A stretch of DNA of 64,000 bases from Pacificibacter marinus (GTDB taxonomy: Bacteria > Pseudomonadota > Alphaproteobacteria > Rhodobacterales > Rhodobacteraceae): the NCBI RefSeq assembly GCF_018860665.1, contig NZ_JAHKPK010000002.1:51774-115773 (forward strand), read 5' to 3'. Below, piece by piece: positions 46,128 through 55,968 of the stretch. The notes below the pieces were generated by a model that saw only the letters and a program-made list of their open reading frames with translations, was not told where the DNA came from and ran no database searches. Every line of letters starts with the position of its first letter. The first letter of the stretch is position 1. Made by a program: the position numbers and the translations under genes.

Positions 46128-47132
46128 ATGATCTTTTCCAAAACACTTAAATCCCTTGCAGGTTCAACTGCACTGGCCCTGACGGCACTCGGCGTTGCAA
46201 CACCTGCATTTGCTGTGGAAGAACTGACTGTTGGGTACTTTCTTGAGTGGCCAATGCCTTTCCTTGCGGCCAAAGCTGACGGCAAATACGCTGAAGCACT
46301 CGGCATGCCTGTCAACTGGGTAAGCTTTGACACAGGCACAGCCATGTCGGCTGCTATGGCCTCTGGCGATGTACAGTTTTCAATCAGCCAAGGTGTTCCA
46401 CCTTTCGTTGTGGCAACGTCATCTGGTCAAGCTTTGCAGATGCTTGATGTCGCCGTGAGCTATTCAGAAAACGATAACTGCGTTGTTGCGGCTGCGCTTG
46501 AAATTGACAAAGACAGTGCCGACGAACTGGCGGGAAAAAAGGTTGCTGTCCCACTCGGCACAGCGGCGCATTACGCGTTTTTGAAGCAAATGGAACACTT
46601 TGGTGTTGATGTCGCGTCTTTGGAAGTGATCGACATGGCGCCAACAGATGGTGCTGCTGCATTGGCACAGGGTTCTGTTGATTTTGCCTGTGGTTGGGGC
46701 GGTGGCTTGTCACGCATGAAAGATCACGGCAACGTTTTGCTGACGGGTGCTGAAAAAGAAGAAATCGGTATTCTGGTGTTTGATGTGACGGCAGCGCCCT
46801 CTGATTTTGTTGTTGAAAATGAAGATATTGTGACCAAATTCTTGGCCGTAACCGCTGAGGCGAACGCAATGTGGAATGCAGATCAACCTGCAGATATGTT
46901 GACTAAAATCGCATCGGAATCCGGCATGGATGAAGACGCAACTTTGGCGTCCATCTCAACTTTCGACTTTCCGTCTGTTGAAGAACAGCTGTCTGATGCG
47001 TGGTTTGGTGGCACTGTTCAAGCTTACATGAAAGGCGTCGCGGACGTTTTTGTTGAAGCTGGCTCTATTCCATCTGCGCTTGAGAGCTACGACGATACAG
47101 TATCCACTGGTCCGCTTGCCGCGATCCAGTAA
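46128..47132 (+). CDS. tauA: taurine-type ABC transporter substrate-binding protein
   Basis: 334 residues from MIFSKTLKSLAGSTALA with GGAG eight bases upstream. A Sec signal peptide ends AFA-V. The NMT1/TauA fold begins ELTVGYFLEWPMPFLAAKADG, continues FDTGTAMSAAMASGDVQFSISQG and ends with a helical tail. Mature TauA binds taurine in the periplasm; related proteins bind other sulfonates. It lies 261 bases after tpa and starts the tauABC transcript. Confidence 0.83.
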   Translation: MIFSKTLKSLAGSTALALTALGVATPAFAVEELTVGYFLEWPMPFLAAKADGKYAEALGMPVNWVSFDTGTAMSAAMASGDVQFSISQGVPPFVVATSSGQALQMLDVAVSYSENDNCVVAAALEIDKDSADELAGKKVAVPLGTAAHYAFLKQMEHFGVDVASLEVIDMAPTDGAAALAQGSVDFACGWGGGLSRMKDHGNVLLTGAEKEEIGILVFDVTAAPSDFVVENEDIVTKFLAVTAEANAMWNADQPADMLTKIASESGMDEDATLASISTFDFPSVEEQLSDAWFGGTVQAYMKGVADVFVEAGSIPSALESYDDTVSTGPLAAIQ

Positions 47133-47212
47133 TTACATACTCAATGCGCGGGGCAATCGTCCTGCGCATTTTTTGATATGTTCCGAAAAAGAGTATGAAA
47201 AAGGAGAACCTT

Positions 47213-48013
47213 GTGGGCGCTCTAAAAATTAATGACATTTCCATGCGTTTCGAGTTGCCGGATGGCTCTCATGTACAAGCATTACAAAACGTTTCCCTAA
47301 ATTTGGAAAAGGGTGAGCTGCTTTCAGTTCTGGGCCCATCGGGTTGCGGAAAATCAACCCTTTTGAATATCTTAGCGGGATTTCTTGCAGCAACTGACGG
47401 CGTCGTCACATTGGATGGCGAAACGGTTACGGGCCCAAGTGCAGAACGCGGCATGGTGTTTCAGCAAGGCGCATTGTTCGAATGGATGAGTGTGCGCGAA
47501 AATGTTGAATTCGGCCCGCGCATGAAAAACATGCCCGAAACAGAGCGCAACACGATTGTTGAAAACCTGCTGGATACTGTGGGTTTGCGCGATTTCAAAG
47601 ACAAAGCTGTTTATGAGCTGTCAGGTGGTATGCAGCAACGCGTCGCACTGGCACGATGTTTGGCCAACGATCCCGACGTGATCTTGATGGACGAACCGCT
47701 TGGCGCGCTGGACGCTTTGACCCGCGAAAAAATGCAAGGTTTGGTTTTGGATCTTTGGAAGAAGACCGGCAAAACCATAATCTTGATCACCCACTCGGTT
47801 GATGAAGCGCTGCTGTTGGGCGAGCGCCTGTTGGTGATGGCGCCACGGCCGGGTCGCATCTTTAAAGAATACCGTCTTCCGTTTGCAGAACGGGCTGTTG
47901 GCGCTGATCTGCGCGTGGTCAAAGAAGACCCTGCCTTCGGCGAGACCAAAAAGGAAATTCTCGAAATGATTTGGGAAATGGAAGAAGAAATTATGGGCGG
48001 GGGAGACCACTAG
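47213..48013 (+). CDS. tauB: taurine-type ABC transporter ATP-binding protein
   Basis: 266 residues from a GTG; AAGGAG stands six bases upstream, which is why I reject the in-frame ATG 18 bases before it. Single ABC domain: Walker A GPSGCGKST, Q-loop FQQGALFEW, signature LSGGMQQRVALARCL, Walker B VILMDEPLGALD, H-loop THSVDEALLLG. The ~30-residue C-terminal tail is acidic. It is two bases ahead of tauC. Confidence 0.9.
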   Translation: MGALKINDISMRFELPDGSHVQALQNVSLNLEKGELLSVLGPSGCGKSTLLNILAGFLAATDGVVTLDGETVTGPSAERGMVFQQGALFEWMSVRENVEFGPRMKNMPETERNTIVENLLDTVGLRDFKDKAVYELSGGMQQRVALARCLANDPDVILMDEPLGALDALTREKMQGLVLDLWKKTGKTIILITHSVDEALLLGERLLVMAPRPGRIFKEYRLPFAERAVGADLRVVKEDPAFGETKKEILEMIWEMEEEIMGGGDH

Positions 48014-48015
48014 AT

Positions 48016-49278
48016 ATGTCTGGTTTTATCGTACTCGCAATTTATGCGGGCTTGTTCGCAGGCGCATTTTTCTTAGCCAAAGTGATCCGCGCTGCTTTGG
48101 GAAAAGCCACGGATTACACGTCTTTGAAAACGGTCACTTTCGGTGATGAAAGTGCCGTCACTGCGGATCGTGTCGCGTCAATTATCTCTGTTATCGCCGT
48201 ATTCTTGGTATGGGGGGCGTTTACAGGGTCCAAATTGGTTCCGATCCATATGCCTGGTCCCTTTATGGGCGACACCAGCTTTACCTACACATCCACAAGT
48301 CCAAGCGGTGACACGGCTGACGCCATTGTCGATGTTTTGGTGCATCAAGCCGGCGCTGATGTGGACGCGCCTGAGGTTGATGCGGCAACAGGATTTGCAC
48401 AAAATGATGCAGCTACAGTGGCCGCATGGCGGTCTGTTTTGATCCGCGCGCAGGCCAATGACGGCGATGATGCTACGATTACAGCCATCGAAGGCAAAGC
48501 GATCACCCCTGGTGATACAGTCAAAGTGCCAAACGGTGTTGTCACGATGACCGCTAAAGGGTCGTTGAATTTTTCACCGAATGCTGGCTGGCAGATGGAG
48601 CCAATTTGGCTTCCAGCACCAGAATCCGTGGCCGCACGTTTCTTTGAAATTGCAACGGATGGCTACCAGAATGTTTCTTTGTTTTCGCATGTTGGCTGGT
48701 CATTGTGGCGTGTTATTGCTGGCTTTGTGCTTGGCTCGCTTGTGGGTATTCCGCTTGGCTATGCCATGGGCTTGTCAGGTTGGGCGCGCGGTTGGTTCGA
48801 TCCCATCGTCGAGTTTATGCGTCCTGTGCCACCGCTTGCTTTGATCCCGCTTGTGATCATTTGGTTCGGTATTGGCGAACAAGGTAAGATCGTTCTGCTG
48901 TTTCTTGCCGCGCTTTGGGTGATGATCATCGCCGCCCGTGCTGGCGTATCCGGGGTCAATATCACCAAAGTGCAGGCCGCTTATTCTTTGGGCGCCAACA
49001 AATGGCAAATCCTGCGTCATGTTGTGGTGCCTAACTCTCTGCCGGAAATCTTTACCGGTGCGCGGGTTGCTATGGGCGTTTGCTGGGGCACAGTTGTGGC
49101 CGCTGAACTGGTGGCCGCCGAAAAAGGGATCGGCAAAATGATTGTCACCGCGTCCAAATTCCAATCCACCGACATCGTGTTGATGGGGATTATTGTGATC
49201 GGCCTAATCGGGTTTGGCATCGATATTTTGATGCGCAAAGCCGAAAACTGGTTGGTGCCATGGAAAGGCCGCAGCTAA
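48016..49278 (+). CDS. tauC: taurine-type ABC permease with an inserted periplasmic domain
   Basis: 420 residues, against about 275 in E. coli TauC. Residues ~200-420 are a normal TauC/SsuC permease (PLGYAMGLSGWARGWFDPI, EFMRPVPPLALIPLVIIWFGIGE, EAA-loop VQAAYSLGANKWQILRHVVVP). It has an additional N-terminal membrane segment (residues 3-25). About 120 residues are inserted between the family's first membrane helix (SIISVIAVFLVWGAF) and the conserved LPAPESV. The insert (75-197) is soluble, Asp/Thr/Ala-rich and should face the periplasm. A terminator follows 28 bases downstream. Confidence 0.85.
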   Translation: MSGFIVLAIYAGLFAGAFFLAKVIRAALGKATDYTSLKTVTFGDESAVTADRVASIISVIAVFLVWGAFTGSKLVPIHMPGPFMGDTSFTYTSTSPSGDTADAIVDVLVHQAGADVDAPEVDAATGFAQNDAATVAAWRSVLIRAQANDGDDATITAIEGKAITPGDTVKVPNGVVTMTAKGSLNFSPNAGWQMEPIWLPAPESVAARFFEIATDGYQNVSLFSHVGWSLWRVIAGFVLGSLVGIPLGYAMGLSGWARGWFDPIVEFMRPVPPLALIPLVIIWFGIGEQGKIVLLFLAALWVMIIAARAGVSGVNITKVQAAYSLGANKWQILRHVVVPNSLPEIFTGARVAMGVCWGTVVAAELVAAEKGIGKMIVTASKFQSTDIVLMGIIVIGLIGFGIDILMRKAENWLVPWKGRS

Positions 49279-49305
49279 GATCTTTTCGATCCGGTTAAAG
49301 ATAAA

Positions 49306-49339
49306 GCCACCGTTTGCATGACGCGAACGGTGGTTTTTT
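49306..49339 (+). terminator. rho-independent terminator of tauABC
   Basis: CCACCGTTTGC and GCGAACGGTGG form an eleven-base stem (one T-G) around a five-base loop, followed by six T. Confidence 0.93.
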
Positions 49340-49373
49340 AAGTCTAAGGATAGGCCTTGCTTGAGAGCCTCAG

Positions 49374-50384
49374 CTAGATCACAGTCTCGCTGAACACATC
49401 GAGCGTTTGTGACACATTCGCAGCTGTCTTGCTAAACTCTGGGAACAGTTCATTTTGCAGAAAATCGCGCAACTGTTTGGCTAAGACTTCGGGTAAAGCA
49501 CCCAATTCGTTCATGCGATTGACCAAATAAATCTGGCGGGAAATATTGGCAAAGGGCAGGGGATGGATATCCACCAACCCGCGAAATCGACTGGCGTCCA
49601 AAATGCTCAAGGGTGTGGTCAACGTCCAGCCGCCAGTGCGCGCGACAGTGGCGATCACCGAACGGCTTGTTTCAAAAGAAAACCGTCGTGGCGCATCAAA
49701 GCCTAAGCGTTTCAGATGCGTTGCAACCAATTGCCCCATCGGCATAGCTTCGGAATATTGCACCCATGGCATAGCACGCAGAGCGCTGCGCCATTCATTC
49801 GTGGGATGGTAGGTGCCCCGCGCCGTCACCAAGACGAATTGTTCGCGGTACAATTGTTGCACTTGGAACTTGAGCGTGTTGGTGGGGATGGTGGCTGTCA
49901 CAGCGATGTCCGCTTCGCGCGATTCAAGGCGGGCTGTCACGTGATCAGAGCGACCAGAATAGGTGTTGATGAAACTGCGTGGCAATTGCGTTTGCAGCGA
50001 TGTGGCCATCACTGGTGTCAGGGACGCGTCAAGATCGTCGATAATCGCACAGTTCAAGACGGGCAGGCTTGCAACGGTGAATTCCCCAAGTGAGGCTTCT
50101 GCCGCCAAAAGCATCGCCACCACGCGGTGGGCATGCAGGCTGAGCACTTGACCGGCTGGGGTCAACGAAATTGGCTTTTGCTTACGATCGAACAAGAGCG
50201 TGCCAAGGTTTTGTTCCATTGTGGTGATCTGTTGCGACACGTTGGACTTGCTCACCCCCAAGGCCTTTGCCGCTTCCGCGACGGATTTGGTGTCTTCCAG
50301 CGCGATAAAAACCCGTAGACCCCGTAGGGTCAGACGGTCGGGAAAGTCATTGAATATGGCGGATGTGGCGAGGGTGTCTATCAT
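49374..50384 (-). CDS. LysR-family transcriptional regulator
   Basis: 336 residues. The N-terminal winged helix (TLRGLRVFIALEDTKSVAEAAKALGVSKSNVSQQITTMEQNLGTLLFDR) is a standard LysR DNA-binding domain preceded by a ~15-residue extension; the rest is a periplasmic-binding-protein-like effector domain. It is divergent from the FAD/GcvT demethylase gene with a 332-base gap, the usual geometry for regulating the neighbouring operon. The effector is unknown; a methylated amine or its product is the natural guess. Confidence 0.88.
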   Translation of the reverse strand: MIDTLATSAIFNDFPDRLTLRGLRVFIALEDTKSVAEAAKALGVSKSNVSQQITTMEQNLGTLLFDRKQKPISLTPAGQVLSLHAHRVVAMLLAAEASLGEFTVASLPVLNCAIIDDLDASLTPVMATSLQTQLPRSFINTYSGRSDHVTARLESREADIAVTATIPTNTLKFQVQQLYREQFVLVTARGTYHPTNEWRSALRAMPWVQYSEAMPMGQLVATHLKRLGFDAPRRFSFETSRSVIATVARTGGWTLTTPLSILDASRFRGLVDIHPLPFANISRQIYLVNRMNELGALPEVLAKQLRDFLQNELFPEFSKTAANVSQTLDVFSETVI

Positions 50385-50716
50385 GCTGCATCATAGCCTC
50401 TGACCAGTTCGGAATCAATTTGAATACAGCTTGTAAGTTGTTTTTTATGAACCTGAGGTATCTGCTGAGTTTTCAATTTGCTAAAATTTTCAGCAAGGGT
50501 GTATTGGCTTATCCGCGCTTAAAAACCGTTATTTTACCATAATTATTCAAATTTATTGGGGTGAATGATGTATTTTTATGCACTGTTTGTAGTGAGGGCG
50601 GTTCTGTATTTTTAAGTGGTTCGTTCTGTTTTTGTGAACTTAAACTTGAACGATTGACCGCAGCAATGGCCTCAGGTTTAGAAGATGCAAATCCATATTC
50701 CAAAAGTGAGACCGAT
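50385..50716. other. divergent LysR/demethylase control region
   Basis: 332 AT-rich bases without a convincing gene. A dyad GCTGA-N21-TCAGC (50464-50494), whose interior is also partly symmetric, lies about 80 bases from the LysR start and could be a LysR-type site. The frame of the demethylase is open upstream to 50561, but that stretch does not resemble the family. Confidence 0.4.
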
Positions 50717-53152
50717 ATGAAAACTCAAACGCGCGTTGTTGTTATTGGTGGGGGCATTGCAGGCTGTTCCACGCTGTACCACCTCACACAAGAAGGTTGG
50801 ACCGATGTTGTATTGGTTGAACGTAATGAATTGACATCTGGCACCACATGGCACTCTGCAGCGCAAGTCACCAACTTTGGTGGCAACCAGACAATGGTTG
50901 GCCTGAAAAGCCATTCTATCAAACTGTACAAAGAATTGGCAGCGGATACAGATTATCCTGTCGGCTATCACCACGGTGACGGCGGTATCCGCTTGGCCAA
51001 TACCGAAGAACAAATGCAGGGCTACCGCCACTTCGCCTCAATGGCGCGCGGCATGGGCGTTGATTTCGAAGTGCTTGACGCCGAAGAATGTGCGCGTCGC
51101 CACCCCTTGATTTCCACTGATAACCTGCTCGGCGGCCTTTGGGACGCGTCTGACGGCGACATCGATCCAGCGCAGCTTTGCCAAGCGCTGGCACGTCGTG
51201 CGCGCAAAGCTGGCGCCGAAGTCTATCGTAACACACCTGTGACTGGCCTGACCCAGCACAAAGACGACACATGGACAGTGCACACCGAACACGGCGATAT
51301 CGATTGTGAAATCGTGGTCAATGCCTGTGGCTACCGCGTGAACGAAGTGGGCGCGATGATGGGTGTTCATCACCCCGTTGCCTCGATGGAGCACCAGTAT
51401 TTCTTAACCGAAGATATCCCTGCTATTGTTGAATCAGACAAGCGTATGCCGCTGTTGCGTTGCCCCATCTCTGATTACTACTGTCGCCAAGAAAAGAACG
51501 GCCTTTTGGTCGGGTTCTATGAGCAAGATTGTAAGACTTGGGGCATGGACGGCATCGACCCGAACTTTGTCAACGCGCTTTGCCCAGACGATCTGGACCG
51601 TGTTATGGATGTTCTGGCCGGTGCATTTGAACGCATGCCAGCTTTGGAAGAAACCGGAATCCGTGCGATTGTGAACGGTCCAATTACCTATACAATCGAT
51701 GGCGCGCCGCTTGTTGGACCTATTCCTGGCAAACGCAACGCCTTTTGTATCATTGGTCTGCGTGCAGGTCTTGGTGAAGGCGGTGGTCACGGGTTGATGC
51801 TTGCACAACAAATCGTTCACGGCGAAGCAGAATTTGACACATGGTGCATCGATCCACGTCGTTTCACAGGTCACACCAACGTTGAATTGACCGCCCTGAA
51901 AGCGATCGAAGATTACCAAAATGAATTCAGGTTCCATTTCCCACATGAGCACCGCCCCGCTGGTCGCCCCGCGAAAACAACACCTTTGACGCCAATTTTG
52001 GCCGCAGAAGGTGCTGAATTTACAGTCGTGAACGGCTGGGAACGTATGGATTACATCAAGCCTTCGCCTGATTTCCATCCGACTTTGAACTTCCTGTTTG
52101 ACGAGACCTTCGACATCGTTGCCGCTGAAGTGAAAAACGTGCAAGAAAACGTCGGCCTGTGCGAAGTCAACGGTTTCAACCGGTTTGAAATCACTGGCGC
52201 AGATCGTCACGCGTTTTTGGACCGCATGTTCTGCGGCAACGTCACCAAAAAAGACGGCCGCGTTGGCTTGGGGTACATGCTCAACCACCACGGTATGGTC
52301 AAAGGCGAGGCGACAATCGCGAATATTCCAGCCTCTGATCGCGGGCCAGAACGCGCTTGGTTCGGGTCTGCTGCGGCAGCTGAATTCCACGATATGGATT
52401 GGTTGCAAAAGCACCTGAACGCCGACGAAGACGTTCAGATCAAGAGCCTGACCAACGACCAGACCATTCTTGTTTTGGCTGGACCAAAAGCACGCAAAGT
52501 GCTTGAGGCCACAAGCCGCGGTGACTGGTCCAAAGAAGGTTTCAAATGGTTGTCTGTCCGTGAAGCGTTCATCGGGTTTTCTCCTGTGACTGTCCTTGGC
52601 GTCAGCTTCTCTGGTGAACTGGCCTATGAAATCCATGTGCCAAACGCATCGCTTTACGCGGTGTACCTCGCCCTGCGCGCTGCGGGTAAAGAGCACGGTC
52701 TTGGTCTGTTTGGGGCCCGCGCTGTTGACTCCATGCGGATGGAAAAAGGCTTCATGCACTGGAAAGCAGACTTGCTGACCGAGTTTGATCCCTTTGAGAC
52801 ATCCTTGGATCGCTTTATCAAAATGGAAAAAGGCGAATTCATCGGTAAAGAGGCTTTGGTCAAACGCCAAGCGGCTGGGATCAAAGCCAAGCTTGCCTGT
52901 TTCAAAATTGATGCGACCAACGCACCGGCAATTCCGGGCGCCTCACTGATGCTTGACGGAAAAGTGGTCGGCACGATCACATCGGGCGACTATGGCCACC
53001 GTGTGGGCATGAACCTTGCCTACGCTTTCGTCAAACCGGAGCTGGCAGCCGTAGGCACCAAGATGGAGCTCGACTTACTCGGTGATATGGTCGGCGCGGA
53101 GGTGATTGAAATGTCCCCCTATGATCCATCCTACGCTTTGATGCGGGGCTAA
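50717..53152 (+). CDS. FAD/GcvT two-domain N-demethylase (dimethylglycine/sarcosine dehydrogenase type)
   Basis: 811 residues from MKTQTRVVVIGGGIAGCSTL. The N-terminal half is a DAO-type FAD domain with GGGIAG near residue 11 and His46 in TTWHSAAQ, the position of covalent FAD attachment in mitochondrial dimethylglycine dehydrogenase. The C-terminal half (from ~430) is a GcvT/aminomethyltransferase domain that binds tetrahydrofolate (FCGNVTKKDGRVGLGYMLN, RMEKGFMHWKADL). It oxidises an N-methyl group and traps it as 5,10-methylene-THF, with electrons to ETF. Downstream etfBA, folD, purU and ETF-QO supply every following step. The exact amine is not readable. Confidence 0.87.
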   Translation: MKTQTRVVVIGGGIAGCSTLYHLTQEGWTDVVLVERNELTSGTTWHSAAQVTNFGGNQTMVGLKSHSIKLYKELAADTDYPVGYHHGDGGIRLANTEEQMQGYRHFASMARGMGVDFEVLDAEECARRHPLISTDNLLGGLWDASDGDIDPAQLCQALARRARKAGAEVYRNTPVTGLTQHKDDTWTVHTEHGDIDCEIVVNACGYRVNEVGAMMGVHHPVASMEHQYFLTEDIPAIVESDKRMPLLRCPISDYYCRQEKNGLLVGFYEQDCKTWGMDGIDPNFVNALCPDDLDRVMDVLAGAFERMPALEETGIRAIVNGPITYTIDGAPLVGPIPGKRNAFCIIGLRAGLGEGGGHGLMLAQQIVHGEAEFDTWCIDPRRFTGHTNVELTALKAIEDYQNEFRFHFPHEHRPAGRPAKTTPLTPILAAEGAEFTVVNGWERMDYIKPSPDFHPTLNFLFDETFDIVAAEVKNVQENVGLCEVNGFNRFEITGADRHAFLDRMFCGNVTKKDGRVGLGYMLNHHGMVKGEATIANIPASDRGPERAWFGSAAAAEFHDMDWLQKHLNADEDVQIKSLTNDQTILVLAGPKARKVLEATSRGDWSKEGFKWLSVREAFIGFSPVTVLGVSFSGELAYEIHVPNASLYAVYLALRAAGKEHGLGLFGARAVDSMRMEKGFMHWKADLLTEFDPFETSLDRFIKMEKGEFIGKEALVKRQAAGIKAKLACFKIDATNAPAIPGASLMLDGKVVGTITSGDYGHRVGMNLAYAFVKPELAAVGTKMELDLLGDMVGAEVIEMSPYDPSYALMRG

Positions 53153-53207
53153 ACAACAGCCGAGCGACCGGCTTTACGCTGGTCCTTGATGGCTGAAACC
53201 CGTTGAT

Positions 53208-53278
53208 CTGCGGTGCACGCCCCCCTTGTGCATCGCAGGTCGAACCAGCCGCGACAGACATGCAATCGTCACGGCTGG
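53208..53278 (+). other. two hairpins between the demethylase gene and etfB
   Basis: CTGCGGTGCAC pairs with GTGCATCGCAG (53208-53238), and CCAGCCG pairs with CGGCTGG (53245-53278). Neither is followed by T. In the 211-base gap inside an otherwise tight operon they may stabilise or attenuate the transcript. A tandem TTAATCTCCC repeat (53331-53350) precedes the etfB ribosome site. Confidence 0.45.
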
Positions 53279-53363
53279 CTTGGGTTTATCTATGCGATAA
53301 TTTCGCGCCTCAGGCGCATTTTGAATGAACTTAATCTCCCTTAATCTCCCAAGGAGCGATGTG

Positions 53364-54122
53364 ATGAAAATTTTAGTGCCGGTCAAACGCGTCATTGACT
53401 ACAATGTGAAAGTCCGCGTGAAGGCAGATGAAAGCAGTGTCGAGCTTGCCAACGTAAAGATGTCGATCAACCCGTTTGACGAAATCGCAGTGGAAGAAGC
53501 CATTCGTCTGAAAGAAAAAGGCGTGGCTTCGGAAGTTGTTGTTGTCACCATTGGCGTGAAGAAATCCGAAGACGTGCTGCGCACAGCGCTGGCGATGGGG
53601 GCTGACCGCGCGATTTTGATCGAAGCGGCAGACGATGTGCATACAGATATCGAACCTTTGGCCGTTGCCAAGCTTTTGGCAAAAGTTGCTGAGGCCGAGG
53701 CGCCAGATTTGATTTTGGCGGGCAAGCAAGCGATTGACAATGATATGAACGCGACCGGTCAGATGCTTGGTGCCTTGCTCGGTTGGGGGCAGGCGACCTC
53801 TGCCTCTGCGCTTGACATCACCGATGGCGTGGCGCGTGTCACGCGCGAAGTTGATGGTGGTTTGCAGGTTGTTGATGTGAACATGCCAGCGATTGTGACC
53901 TGCGATTTGCGTCTCAACGAGCCGCGCTATGCGTCACTGCCGAACATCATGAAGGCTAAGAAAAAGCCACTCACAGCGACTACAGCTGCAGATTACGGCG
54001 TGGATATCACCCCCCGTTTGACGGTCGTGAAAACAGTCGAACCCGCCGCACGCGCGGCAGGTGAAATCGTCGGTTCTGTTGAAGAGCTCAAGGCCAAACT
54101 CAAAGAAGCAGGAGTGGTATAA
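53364..54122 (+). CDS. etfB: electron transfer flavoprotein subunit beta
   Basis: 252 residues from [23 protein letters not shown] lies seven bases upstream. ETF signatures [29 protein letters not shown] and [22 protein letters not shown] (AMP-binding region) are intact. It forms the heterodimeric ETF with EtfA. Its stop and the etfA start share one base (TAATG). Confidence 0.96.
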   Translation: MKILVPVKRVIDYNVKVRVKADESSVELANVKMSINPFDEIAVEEAIRLKEKGVASEVVVVTIGVKKSEDVLRTALAMGADRAILIEAADDVHTDIEPLAVAKLLAKVAEAEAPDLILAGKQAIDNDMNATGQMLGALLGWGQATSASALDITDGVARVTREVDGGLQVVDVNMPAIVTCDLRLNEPRYASLPNIMKAKKKPLTATTAADYGVDITPRLTVVKTVEPAARAAGEIVGSVEELKAKLKEAGVV

Positions 54123-55045
54123 TGTCCGTTCTTCTCGTCGCCGAAATTTCCGGCTCGCACATTTCTATCGATGCAACATCCAAAGCACTGACGGCTGTGT
54201 CTTCGCTTGGACCTGTCACCATTTTGGCCGCAGGCGAGGGCGTTGATCCGGCTCCGCTTGCCGCACTTGCTGGCGTGGACAAAGTTCTGCACGTCGAAGG
54301 TGCAGACTATGGCCACCAAATGCCAGAAGCATGCGCCAAATTGCTGCAATCCCTTGCGCCAAACTACACCCATATCGCAGCACCGGCGACCACATCAGCC
54401 AAAGCAAGCTTTCCGCGTTTGGCCGCGTTGCTCGACGTGATGGTGATCACCGATGTGATTGCCGTGGACAGCGCGGACACGTTCCAACGTCCTATCTATG
54501 CGGGCAATGCGATCCAAACGGTGACCTCAACTGACGCGATTAAAGTGATGACTATTCGTACCGCTGGCTTTGACGCGGCAGTGGGTGGCGGCACGGCAGC
54601 AATCGAAGTGATCGATGCAGCCGAGGCCGTCGACAGCTCTCGCTGGGTCGAAGACCGCGTTGTCAGCAGCGATCGCCCCGAACTGACATCTGCCGGTGTT
54701 GTTGTGTCTGGTGGCCGTGGGGTTGGCTCGGAAGAAAGCTTTGCGATCATTTCTGATCTGGCTGACACACTTGGCGGTGCCGTTGGTGCGTCGCGTGCTG
54801 CTGTTGACAGTGGCTTTGCCGCCAATGACATGCAGGTCGGTCAAACGGGTAAAGTTGTCGCCCCTGATCTATACATCGCTTGTGGTATCTCTGGTGCAAT
54901 CCAACACTTGGCTGGCATGAAAGATTCCAAAGTGATCGTCGCAATCAACAGCGATTCAGAAGCACCTATTTTCCAAGTGGCCGATTACGGCTTGGTCGCC
55001 GACCTGTTTGACGCTGTTCCCGCTTTGACGGAGCAACTCAAATGA
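54122..55045 (+). CDS. etfA: electron transfer flavoprotein subunit alpha
   Basis: 307 residues. The FAD-binding C-terminal half carries [56 protein letters not shown] and [12 protein letters not shown]. It carries electrons from the upstream demethylase to ETF-ubiquinone oxidoreductase. Coupled to etfB and, by a four-base ATGA overlap, to folD. Confidence 0.96.
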   Translation: MSVLLVAEISGSHISIDATSKALTAVSSLGPVTILAAGEGVDPAPLAALAGVDKVLHVEGADYGHQMPEACAKLLQSLAPNYTHIAAPATTSAKASFPRLAALLDVMVITDVIAVDSADTFQRPIYAGNAIQTVTSTDAIKVMTIRTAGFDAAVGGGTAAIEVIDAAEAVDSSRWVEDRVVSSDRPELTSAGVVVSGGRGVGSEESFAIISDLADTLGGAVGASRAAVDSGFAANDMQVGQTGKVVAPDLYIACGISGAIQHLAGMKDSKVIVAINSDSEAPIFQVADYGLVADLFDAVPALTEQLK

Positions 55046-55959
55046 CAGCGCAGCTCATCGACGGCAAGGCCCTTGCATCAACGGTGCGTGGGACTGTAAA
55101 AGACGCCGTTGCACAGCTTAAAGCCGAGCATGGGATCATTCCTGGCTTGGCTGTTGTCCTTGTTGGCAGCGATCCTGCCTCTGAGGTCTATGTGCGTTCC
55201 AAAGGCAAACAAACCATCGAGGCAGGTATGAATTCCTTTGAATTCCGCCTGTCCGCCGACACATCGGAAAAAGAACTGATGGGCCTAATTGAACGGCTCA
55301 ACACCGATCCTGAGGTGCATGGGATTTTGGTGCAATTGCCACTGCCAGCGCATCTGGACAGCAAGCTCGTGATCAACGCGATTGATCCGCATAAAGACGT
55401 GGACGGGTTTCACACCACCAATGTCGGCATGGTCGGCACGGGGCAGGATGCCATCGTGCCTTGTACACCGCGTGGCTGCATGATGATGTTGGCGCAGATT
55501 TATCCTGATCTTCGGGGCAAAACCGCGCTTGTTATCGGGCATTCCAACATCGTTGGCAAACCCATGGGGCGCCTGCTGTTGAACGCGGATTGTACGGTGA
55601 TTGTCACGCATAAATCCTCGACCAATATTCCAGAGCTTGCACGCATGTCTGACATCATCGTTGTCGCCGCCGGTGTGCCAGGTTTGGTGAAAGCCGATTG
55701 GATCAAACCTGGTGCCACTGTGATTGATGTGGGCATCAACCGCGTGCCTGCGCCGGAAAATGGCGTGAAAGACGATGGCACGGTCAAAACCAAACTTGTG
55801 GGCGATGTCGATTTCGATGCGGCCAAAGAGGTCGCGGGCGCGATCACACCCGTACCTGGTGGCGTCGGCCCGATGACCATCGCCTGTCTCTTGGTCAACA
55901 CTCTCAGTGCGTGTTGCCACCTTAATTCCCTCCCTGAACCTGTGCTTTTGGGCGCTTGA
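55042..55959 (+). CDS. folD: methylenetetrahydrofolate dehydrogenase/cyclohydrolase
   Basis: 305 residues. Bifunctional conversion of 5,10-methylene-THF to 10-formyl-THF with NADP. Signatures: [49 protein letters not shown] and [12 protein letters not shown]. Embedded between etfA (overlap) and purU (nine-base gap), so it is dedicated to methyl groups released by the upstream demethylase rather than to general folate metabolism. Confidence 0.96.
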   Translation: MTAQLIDGKALASTVRGTVKDAVAQLKAEHGIIPGLAVVLVGSDPASEVYVRSKGKQTIEAGMNSFEFRLSADTSEKELMGLIERLNTDPEVHGILVQLPLPAHLDSKLVINAIDPHKDVDGFHTTNVGMVGTGQDAIVPCTPRGCMMMLAQIYPDLRGKTALVIGHSNIVGKPMGRLLLNADCTVIVTHKSSTNIPELARMSDIIVVAAGVPGLVKADWIKPGATVIDVGINRVPAPENGVKDDGTVKTKLVGDVDFDAAKEVAGAITPVPGGVGPMTIACLLVNTLSACCHLNSLPEPVLLGA

Positions 55960-55968
55960 AAAGGACAT

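Noticed and set aside
51434..52870. 478-codon minus-strand frame opposite the demethylase gene
   Set aside because: It is Cys/His/Phe-rich with no domain, and fully inside a gene with clear FAD and GcvT motifs.
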